Shown piece by piece: positions 1 through 4,197 of a stretch of 5,535 nucleotides of DNA (position 1 is its first letter; each line of letters starts with the position of its first letter). Origin of the DNA: Acetobacteraceae bacterium (GTDB taxonomy: Bacteria > Pseudomonadota > Alphaproteobacteria > Acetobacterales > Acetobacteraceae); assembly GCA_030044345.1 (NCBI GenBank), contig JASHVY010000042.1, forward strand, positions 1-5,535, given 5' to 3'. The position numbers and the translations under genes were made by a program. Under the pieces are notes generated by a model. The model searched no databases and was not told where the DNA came from. It saw only the letters and a program-made list of their open reading frames with translations.

Positions 1-331
1 CGCCGCAGCGCGCGAAGGTGATCCGGCGCTGACTGGCCAGGAAAGGGAGCTTCTCCACCAGCCCGAGGGATTTCGAATGCGGCCGGCCTTCGAGGAAGCC
101 GGCTGTGAAGAGGCTCGGCACCTCCTCCGCCGCGACCGGCCCGTAGCCGACACGGCCGGCCGGTGTCTCCACCTCGACCAGCGGCTCGAGCCAATAAAGC
201 CCGCGCGAGCCCGTCCGCACAAGCTCGAGCGCAAGGCCCTGCCGCCCTGCCTCCTCTGTCACCGCGCGCGCCACCGAATCGGCGCCCACCGCCCGGGCCC
301 CGGCATCGGCAGGAATGAAGACCCTCGTCAT
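1..331 (-). CDS. fdsB: NAD-dependent formate dehydrogenase beta subunit, N-terminal part (cut by window edge)
   Basis: FdsB is the FMN- and 4Fe-4S-carrying, NAD-reducing subunit of cytosolic molybdenum/tungsten formate dehydrogenase, related to NuoF. Reading the minus strand from the ATG at 331-329 gives 110 open residues to the edge, starting MTRVFIPADAGARAVGADSV. The stretch around residues 39-64 (RTGSRGLYWLEPLVEVE, then GRVGYGP) and FLEGRPH near 80-85 match the N-terminal thioredoxin-like domain of FdsB. The only cysteine is residue 109, so this domain carries no Fe-S cluster, as is usual for the family. The FMN/NADH domain and the 4Fe-4S ligands lie outside the window. The ATG shares ATGA with the fdsG stop, implying translational coupling. 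The product is called from sequence resemblance recalled for the family, supported by the adjacent fdsG; catalytic fdsA would be expected further left. Confidence 0.88.
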   Translation of the reverse strand, partial: MTRVFIPADAGARAVGADSVARAVTEEAGRQGLALELVRTGSRGLYWLEPLVEVETPAGRVGYGPVAAEEVPSLFTAGFLEGRPHSKSLGLVEKLPFLASQRRITFARCG

Positions 332-828
332 GACGCCCGCGCCCGGCTGACCAGCCGGTCGAGACCGGCGGCGTCGAGCCGTCCCACCGGCTCGTCATCG
401 AAGAGCGCGCTCGGAGAGCAGGAGCAGAGCCCGAGGCAATAGACCGGCTCGACGGTCAGGGCCCCATCCGCGCTGGTCTCGCCCCAGGCGAGCCCATGGC
501 GCCGCAACGCCCCCTCGGCGAGCGCGGCCGCCCCCAACGCCTGGCATGCCTCGGCCCGGCAAAGCCTCAGCACATGCCGGCCCGGCGGTTCCCGGCGAAG
601 ATCATGGTAGAAGCTGAGTACCCCGTGCAGCTCCGCGCGGGTGATATTGAGCGCCTCGGCAATCACCGGAACCGTCTCGCCCGGCACATAGCCGAATTCC
701 GCCTGGACCGCCCGCAGCACGTTCAGAGCCGGGCCCTCCTCAGCCGCATGCTCCAGCACAATCGCCGCTATCCGCTCCGGTATCTGCCCTGGGCTCCTTC
801 CCGGCTCCGCGTCCGTTCGGTCCTGCAT
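328..828 (-). CDS. fdsG: NAD-dependent formate dehydrogenase gamma subunit, 2Fe-2S (NuoE-like)
   Basis: FdsG is the small electron-transfer subunit of soluble FdsABG formate dehydrogenase, which oxidises formate to CO2 and reduces NAD+. The 166-residue product has the family's usual length. A helical N-terminal part (about 15-80) contains LRAVQAEFGYVP and the HGVLSFYHDLR signature near 68-78. A thioredoxin-like 2Fe-2S domain follows, with ligands C90 and C95 (CRAEAC) and C131 and C135 (CLGLC); C137 is an extra cysteine next to the last ligand. The start at 828-826 is backed by AAGGGAG at 841-835, 6 nt upstream. The stop overlaps the fdsB start by ATGA. NuoE of complex I has the same fold, but the fdsB-type N-terminus downstream, rather than plain nuoF, points to Fds. 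It is transcribed divergently from the OFA transporter. Confidence 0.9.
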   Translation of the reverse strand: MQDRTDAEPGRSPGQIPERIAAIVLEHAAEEGPALNVLRAVQAEFGYVPGETVPVIAEALNITRAELHGVLSFYHDLRREPPGRHVLRLCRAEACQALGAAALAEGALRRHGLAWGETSADGALTVEPVYCLGLCSCSPSALFDDEPVGRLDAAGLDRLVSRARAS

Positions 829-834
829 TCCGCG

Positions 835-879
835 CTCCCTTCCGCTTTCAATTTATGGGCTCAACGCCGGGGAATACAA
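835..879 (-). promoter_or_regulatory. Candidate promoter and ribosome binding site for fdsGB
   Basis: On the minus strand a TTGTAT (879-874) is followed after 16 nt by CATAAA (857-852), a fair match to a housekeeping -35/-10 pair. AAGGGAG (841-835) then sits 6 nt before the fdsG ATG. This would give a very short leader of about 15-20 nt. Fds operons are often controlled by a LysR-type regulator, but no regulator gene or clear T-N11-A site is visible here. The ribosome binding site is well supported; the promoter is a pattern match only. Confidence 0.35.
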
Positions 880-901
880 GTTTTTGCCCCCCGCCCGCTC
901 C

Positions 902-970
902 AGGGCCTGTTGACCGTTGCCGCATGGCCGCGACGGGGCTCCCCGCCAACATGTTGGGTCAACAGGCCCT
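902..970. repeat. 14-bp perfect inverted repeat with nested hairpin (possible small mobile or intergenic repeat element)
   Basis: AGGGCCTGTTGACC at 902-915 is exactly repeated in reverse complement, GGTCAACAGGCCCT, at 957-970. The 41-nt interior holds a second hairpin, CGGGG-CT-CCCCG (934-945). Total length is 69 bp. The flanks (TCCA on the left, TAAC on the right) show no target-site duplication, so insertion is not demonstrated. The shape resembles the ends of a tiny non-autonomous element or a genome-wide intergenic repeat; a regulator site or bidirectional terminator-like hairpin is possible but less natural given the arm length and spacing. There is no T-tract on either side. Confidence 0.6.
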
Positions 971-1067
971 AACCCCGCCCTGGCCCGGCACGCCTCTTTG
1001 CGGGCCTTCTGCGGGGCCGGCCGGGGGCCTCCAAAAATAAGATTTGATGCACCTGCTCAGAGGCAAT

Positions 1068-1097
1068 TTGACGAAGCGTAGGTCAGACCTTCATGAT
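1068..1097 (+). promoter_or_regulatory. Candidate promoter of the OFA transporter with GntR/FadR-like operator in the spacer
   Basis: TTGACG (1068-1073) and CATGAT (1092-1097) are separated by 18 nt and could be -35 and -10 boxes. Inside the spacer is an 11-bp palindrome, AGGTC-A-GACCT (1080-1090). Its GGTCAGACC core fits the TGGTnnnACCA-type consensus of FadR-subfamily GntR repressors except at the outermost base pair. A repressor bound there would block RNA polymerase. No regulator gene is present in the window, so both parts are pattern-based. Confidence 0.33.
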
Positions 1098-1160
1098 CTT
1101 GAACCCAAGAGGAAGCAAGAGGGCGGCGCTCCGTTCTTTTGCATTGCACAAAATAAAGTT

Positions 1161-1166
1161 GGGGGA
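1161..1166 (+). promoter_or_regulatory. Ribosome binding site fixing the OFA transporter start
   Basis: GGGGGA ends 6 nt before the ATG at 1173. The alternative upstream ATGs at 1044 and 1047 are preceded by CCAAAAATAAGATTTG, which has no purine-rich Shine-Dalgarno sequence. This supports starting the transporter at MTSILDREH. Confidence 0.65.
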
Positions 1167-1172
1167 AGCACC

Positions 1173-2531
1173 ATGACCTCGATCCTCGATCGTGAACACA
1201 CCGTCGCAGGACCGAACTTCAACCGATGGCTGGTACCGCCGGCCGCGCTTTGCGTGCATCTCTGTATCGGCGAGGCCTATGCCTTCTCGGTGTTCAACGC
1301 GCCGCTGACACGCGTCATTGGCATTACGAAATCTGTCCCTGGGGACTGGAAACTTACCGAGCTCGGCTGGATCTTCAGCCTGGCCATCGTCTTCCTCGGC
1401 CTTTCCGCCGCATTCACCGGCGCCTGGCTTGATCGGGTCGGGCCGCGCAAGGCGATGGTGACCGCGGCGATCTGCTTCTGCGGCGGCTTCTTCATCTCCG
1501 CGATCGGCGTCTCAATCCACAATCTTTGGCTCATCTATCTCGGCTATGGCGTGCTCGGCGGCTGCGGACTCGGGATCGGCTATATCTCGCCGGTCAAGAC
1601 CTTGATCATGTGGTTTCCCGACCGGCCCGGCATGGCGACCGGCATGGCCATCATGGGCTTCGGGGGCGGCGCGTTCATTGCGGCGCCACTCTCGGTCATG
1701 CTGATGCGGGCCTTCTCGGGTCCGCACAGCGTCGGCGTCGCCGGCACCTTCGTTGCCCTCGGTCTGATCTACGCAGTCTTTATGCTGGTTGGCTCTGCCA
1801 TCGTTCGGGTACCGGCGCAGGGATGGCGGCCTGCCGGCTTCGTAGCCCCCGTCGAATCGCGCGGGATGATCACCACCGAGACGGTGCATGTCGATCAGGC
1901 GCTGCGAACGCCGCAGTTCTACCTGCTTTGGTGGGTTCTCTGCCTGAATGTCACCGCCGGCATCGGCGTGCTCAGCCAGGCTTCGGTCATGGCCCAGGAG
2001 ATGTTCCACGGCCGCATCACCCCGGTCGCGGCAGCGGGCTTCGTCGGCCTGCTCAGCCTCTTCAACATGGGGGGACGATTCTTCTGGGCTTCGTGCTCCG
2101 ATTACATCGGACGGAAGAACACCTATTTCGTGTTCTTTGTGCTCGGAATCGTGCTCTACATCGCGGTGCCGAGCACGGCCAAGATGGGTAGCGTCGCGCT
2201 CTTCGTGCTTGCGTACGGCATCATCCTCAGCATGTACGGGGGCGGTTTCTCGACCATTCCCGCGTACCTCAAGGACGTGTTCGGGGTGCAATATGTCGGG
2301 GCCATCCATGGCCGCATCCTCACGGCTTGGTCAGCAGCCGGCATCTTCGGGCCCGTGCTGGTGAACTATATCCGGGCGTACCAGATCAGCCGCGGCGTGC
2401 CCAGGGCGGATGCCTATACCGTGACCATGTACATCATGGCCGGGCTTCTCTTCATCGGCCTCCTCTGCAATCTCGGGATGCGCCCGGTCCATGTGAAGCA
2501 TCATCTCGCATTGCGGGATGCGGAAGCATGA
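1173..2531 (+). CDS. MFS transporter, oxalate/formate antiporter (OFA) family
   Basis: This is an inner-membrane secondary transporter of the OFA group of the major facilitator superfamily (OxlT/YhjX relatives), expected to move small organic anions. From the ATG at 1173 it is 452 residues, with about 12 hydrophobic helices in two halves. FNRWLVPPAALCVHLCIGEAYAFSVF (16-41) is a typical OFA helix 1. The MFS motif between helices 2 and 3 is GAWLDRVGPRK (83-93), and its counterpart between helices 8 and 9 is CSDYIGRK (308-315), preceded by NMGGR (298-302). In the segment equivalent to OxlT helix 11 (LTAWSAAG, 383-390) there is W386 where, from memory of the family, OxlT has its substrate-binding lysine (TAKG). 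Strict oxalate/formate exchange is therefore doubtful; pyruvate or another monocarboxylate is possible. It is followed by a small membrane protein 37 nt downstream and is divergent from formate dehydrogenase. Family call secure, substrate open. Confidence 0.88.
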   Translation: MTSILDREHTVAGPNFNRWLVPPAALCVHLCIGEAYAFSVFNAPLTRVIGITKSVPGDWKLTELGWIFSLAIVFLGLSAAFTGAWLDRVGPRKAMVTAAICFCGGFFISAIGVSIHNLWLIYLGYGVLGGCGLGIGYISPVKTLIMWFPDRPGMATGMAIMGFGGGAFIAAPLSVMLMRAFSGPHSVGVAGTFVALGLIYAVFMLVGSAIVRVPAQGWRPAGFVAPVESRGMITTETVHVDQALRTPQFYLLWWVLCLNVTAGIGVLSQASVMAQEMFHGRITPVAAAGFVGLLSLFNMGGRFFWASCSDYIGRKNTYFVFFVLGIVLYIAVPSTAKMGSVALFVLAYGIILSMYGGGFSTIPAYLKDVFGVQYVGAIHGRILTAWSAAGIFGPVLVNYIRAYQISRGVPRADAYTVTMYIMAGLLFIGLLCNLGMRPVHVKHHLALRDAEA

Positions 2532-2558
2532 TGCGCGGAAGCCTGTTCCATCAGAAAT

Positions 2559-2563
2559 GGAGG
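2559..2563 (+). promoter_or_regulatory. Ribosome binding site of the small transporter companion
   Basis: GGAGG lies 5 nt before the ATG at 2569. It decides in favour of that start over the in-frame ATG at 2518, which overlaps the end of the transporter gene and would add 17 charged residues without a comparable site. Confidence 0.7.
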
Positions 2564-2568
2564 CCAAG

Positions 2569-2718
2569 ATGAGCGGATCGAACCCTTCCGGGCAGCCTCA
2601 GTCGCACCCTGCGTCCGGTCAAGTCGTGGAGCTCGTTCTCGCCTGGGCGTTCGTCGGCATCCCGCTGATCTGGGGTGTCATCAAGACCATCGACAATGCC
2701 TTGAAGCTGTTCAGATAA
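2569..2718 (+). CDS. Small single-helix protein, OFA-type MFS transporter small subunit
   Basis: The product has 49 residues. The first 18 are polar and rich in Ser, Pro, Gln and Gly. Residues about 19-39 (VVELVLAWAFVGIPLIWGVIK) form one membrane helix, and a short amphipathic end, TIDNALKLFR, closes the protein. The LAWxxVGIPLxWGV...LKLF pattern matches the tiny proteins encoded after OFA transporters and named MFS transporter small subunit in public annotation; this is recognised from memory, not searched. A strong GGAGG and the 37-nt gap after the transporter stop indicate a shared transcript. It probably sits beside the transporter in the membrane as a stabilising or modulating partner, but the role is inferred from position alone. 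Confidence 0.78.
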   Translation: MSGSNPSGQPQSHPASGQVVELVLAWAFVGIPLIWGVIKTIDNALKLFR

Positions 2719-2738
2719 CGGAACTGACGGCGGCTGGC

Positions 2739-2780
2739 GCCGGCGGGCCCTCCACCGCATCTTGAACCGCGCCCGCCGGC
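2739..2780 (+). terminator. GC-rich inverted repeat after the transporter unit, possible terminator without U-tract
   Basis: GCCGGCGGGC (2739-2748) pairs perfectly with GCCCGCCGGC (2771-2780) across a 22-nt loop, 20 nt downstream of the small-subunit stop. The placement suits transcript ending or 3' end protection, but no run of T follows, so intrinsic termination is uncertain. Confidence 0.35.
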
Positions 2781-2790
2781 CGCGCCATCA
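2761..2790 (+). promoter_or_regulatory. Candidate heat-shock (sigma-32/RpoH) promoter of cbpAM
   Basis: CTTGAAC (2761-2767), 15 nt of GC-rich spacer, then CGCCATCA (2783-2790) resembles the RpoH consensus CTTGAAA-N11-16-CCCCATnT, with one mismatch in the first box and two in the second. A J-domain co-chaperone is a plausible RpoH target in alphaproteobacteria. Transcription would start near 2797, giving a leader of about 120 nt. The spacer overlaps the arm of the inverted repeat at 2739-2780. Pattern match only. Confidence 0.3.
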
Positions 2791-2834
2791 TCGCGCCTTC
2801 GCTGAAGCGTGATCGCCGAAGGCGTGAATCACGC
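2791..2834 (+). other. Competing hairpins in the cbpA upstream region
   Basis: TCGCGCCTTCG (2791-2801) can pair with CGAAGGCGTGA (2817-2827) with one G-U pair, enclosing a further 3-bp stem (2807-2809 with 2814-2816). The alternative fold pairs GCGTGATCGCC (2807-2817) with GGCG (2821-2824) and ATCACGC (2828-2834). The palindrome GCGTGA-A-TCACGC (2822-2834) overlaps both. These folds are mutually exclusive. They may be a transcript-end structure, a leader switch or an operator; nothing here decides between them. Confidence 0.4.
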
Positions 2835-2854
2835 GGGAAAACAAATGGCGAGAA

Positions 2855-2897
2855 CGGGATACGTGAGCGAGAGCGAACGCATCCCGCTCTCGCTCAC
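2855..2897 (+). promoter_or_regulatory. 13-bp perfect inverted repeat just before the cbpA ribosome binding site
   Basis: GTGAGCGAGAGCG (2863-2875) and CGCTCTCGCTCAC (2885-2897) form a perfect 13-bp dyad with a 9-nt spacer, ending 6 nt before GGAGGG (2904-2909). An overlapping alternative stem pairs CGGGATaCGT (2855-2864) with ACGcATCCCG (2877-2886), with one A-C mismatch. The two share bases and cannot form together. The 9-nt spacing is like that of the CIRCE heat-shock operator, but the arms do not match CIRCE. It may be a repressor site or an RNA element governing cbpA translation. Confidence 0.45.
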
Positions 2898-2915
2898 CGG
2901 CACGGAGGGAAAAGA

Positions 2916-3845
2916 GTGAGCGCCGATCCCTATACGGTGCTGGGTGTCAAGCGCGACGCAAGCCAGGACGAGATCCGAAAAGCCTACCGCAAGCTCGCCA
3001 AGAAGCTGCATCCCGATCTCAACCCCGGAAACAAGGATGCCGAGGAGCGTTTCAAGGAAGTCTCCTCCGCCTATGACCTGCTCGGCGATCCGGAGAAGCG
3101 CGCCCGCTTCGACCGCGGCGAGATCGACGCCACGGGTGCCGAGACGCCGCGCCAGGGCTACTATCGCGATTTCGCCGAAGCCGGACCGCAGGGCGGGGCC
3201 GGGCGCTACGAATCCCGCGCTGGCTTCGCCGATTTCGCCGAGAATGACGATATCTTCGCCGAGCTCTTCGGCCGGCGCGCGGCCGGCGCCGGCGGAGAGA
3301 ACATCCGCATGCGCGGGGCGGATCTGCCTTTCCATCTCCATGTCGATTTCCTCGATGCGGTCAATGGCGCGACGCGCCGGCTTTCGCTGCCCGATGGCTC
3401 GACCCTCGATGTCACGATCCCGCCCGGCATCCGGGACGGTCAATTGATGCGCCTCAAGGGCAAGGGCCGGCCCGGCCTCGGCGGCGGCCCTCCGGGCGAC
3501 GCTCTGATCGAGATCGAGGTGCTACCCCATCCCGTCTTTCGTCGTCAGGGCGATGACATCCATCTCGACCTGCCGATCTCGCTCGCCGAGGCGGTGCTCG
3601 GCGGGCGTGTCGATGTCCCGACACCCACGGGCCCGGTGATGATGACGATTCCCAAAGGCGCGAATAGCGGCACCGTCCTGCGCATCCGCGGCAAGGGGGT
3701 CGCGCGCAAGGACGGAAGCCGCGGTGACGAGTATGTCACCCTCTCCGTGAGGTTGCCGAAAAATCCCGATCCGGAGCTCGAAAAATTCGTCGCTGCCTGG
3801 GAAGCCGGAAAACGCGACAATCCGCGCGAGGGGGGAGGGGCCTGA
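2916..3845 (+). CDS. cbpA: Curved DNA-binding protein A type J-domain co-chaperone
   Basis: CbpA is a DnaJ paralogue that stimulates the DnaK ATPase and can also bind DNA. The protein has 309 residues, close to the 306 of E. coli CbpA. The J domain covers about 4-70 and contains the DnaK-contact motif HPD at 32-34 plus the FKEVSSAYDLLGDPEKRARFD helix region. A Gly/Ala/Phe-rich linker (about 75-125) follows. Two beta-rich substrate-binding domains then run from about 128 to 285, with VTIPPGIRDGQLMRLKGKG in the first and MMTIPKGANSGTVLRIRGKG in the second. There are no cysteines, so the DnaJ zinc finger is absent, as in CbpA. The start is GTG at 2916, 6 nt after GGAGGG. The tail (REGGGA) is encoded by the purine-rich sequence that also serves as the cbpM ribosome binding site. 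It overlaps cbpM by one base (TGATG). Confidence 0.92.
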   Translation: MSADPYTVLGVKRDASQDEIRKAYRKLAKKLHPDLNPGNKDAEERFKEVSSAYDLLGDPEKRARFDRGEIDATGAETPRQGYYRDFAEAGPQGGAGRYESRAGFADFAENDDIFAELFGRRAAGAGGENIRMRGADLPFHLHVDFLDAVNGATRRLSLPDGSTLDVTIPPGIRDGQLMRLKGKGRPGLGGGPPGDALIEIEVLPHPVFRRQGDDIHLDLPISLAEAVLGGRVDVPTPTGPVMMTIPKGANSGTVLRIRGKGVARKDGSRGDEYVTLSVRLPKNPDPELEKFVAAWEAGKRDNPREGGGA

Positions 3846-4180
3846 TGCTCGAATACCAGGAATTTTGCCTCCGTGCCGAACTCGAAGGCGAAGTCCTCGA
3901 AACCTGGATCGCCGCCGGCTGGCTGATTCCGGAAACGGGCGAGGGGCCGCGCCGCTTCTCCGAGGCCGACCTCGCGCGTGCCCGCCTGATCCACGATCTC
4001 CATGACGATCTCGGCGTCAATGACGAAGGCATCGCCATCATCCTCGACCTGCTCGACCAGATGCATGGGCTGCGCCATAGCCTGCGCGAGCTGTCCGCCG
4101 CTCTCTCGGTGCTGCCGGAGCCGATGCGGGCGAGGATCCAGGAAGAGCTGCGTGCCCGCCGCCTTCCGACGCGCGTGTGA
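3845..4180 (+). CDS. cbpM: Chaperone modulator CbpM, MerR-like
   Basis: CbpM binds the J domain of CbpA and inhibits both its co-chaperone and DNA-binding activities. The 111-residue product is close to the roughly 100 residues usual for the family. A MerR-like helical region is visible: WIAAGWLIPE (21-30), RRFSEADLARARLIHDLHDDLGVNDEGI (36-63), then a leucine-rich helix (IILDLLDQMHGLRHSLRELSAAL, 65-87) that probably supports dimerisation. It lacks a C-terminal effector domain, so it is not a full MerR regulator. Translation is coupled to cbpA: the ATG shares one base with the cbpA stop, and GGAGG (3834-3838) within the cbpA end lies 6 nt upstream. The call rests on both the sequence and the fixed cbpA-cbpM gene pairing. 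Confidence 0.9.
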   Translation: MLEYQEFCLRAELEGEVLETWIAAGWLIPETGEGPRRFSEADLARARLIHDLHDDLGVNDEGIAIILDLLDQMHGLRHSLRELSAALSVLPEPMRARIQEELRARRLPTRV

Positions 4181-4197
4181 GACCTGGCTGCCCGCGT

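Larger units (their letters stand above)
829..1172. other. Divergent intergenic region between fdsG and the OFA transporter
   Basis: This 344-nt stretch has no convincing gene. It holds the fds promoter candidate (835-879), a long inverted repeat (902-970), a GC-rich run with no clear structure (972-1031), and the promoter and leader region of the transporter (1068-1172). The transporter frame stays open back to an ATG at 1044, but the 43 codons before 1173 encode a charged stretch unlike the family and have no ribosome binding site of their own. This segment is therefore treated as leader. Confidence 0.6.

Noticed and set aside
902..970. Complete insertion sequence
   Set aside because: Only 69 bp lie between and including the inverted repeats, with no transposase coding and no target duplication.
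496..972. 158-codon plus-strand open frame across fdsG and the intergenic region
   Set aside because: It overlaps fdsG, which has all four Fe-S ligands, and its product resembles no known family.
1044..1172. Upstream in-frame ATG that would lengthen the OFA transporter by 43 residues
   Set aside because: The added residues are charged and unlike the family, no ribosome binding site precedes 1044, and GGGGGA sits 6 nt before the ATG at 1173.
1512..2309. 265-codon open frame on the minus strand inside the OFA transporter
   Set aside because: It is the high-GC shadow of a well-supported transporter gene. Its product is rich in His, Glu, Asp and Arg with no recognisable domain.
2739..2780. Confident intrinsic terminator
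   Set aside because: The GC-rich stem is perfect, but no T-run follows and the loop is 22 nt, so it is listed only as a possible terminator.
2863..2897. CIRCE/HrcA operator
   Set aside because: The spacer length fits, but the arms GTGAGCGAGAGCG do not match the CIRCE arm TTAGCACTC.
2829..3443. 204-codon open frame on the minus strand over cbpA
   Set aside because: It lies opposite the conserved J domain and first substrate-binding domain of cbpA and has no ribosome binding site or family resemblance.
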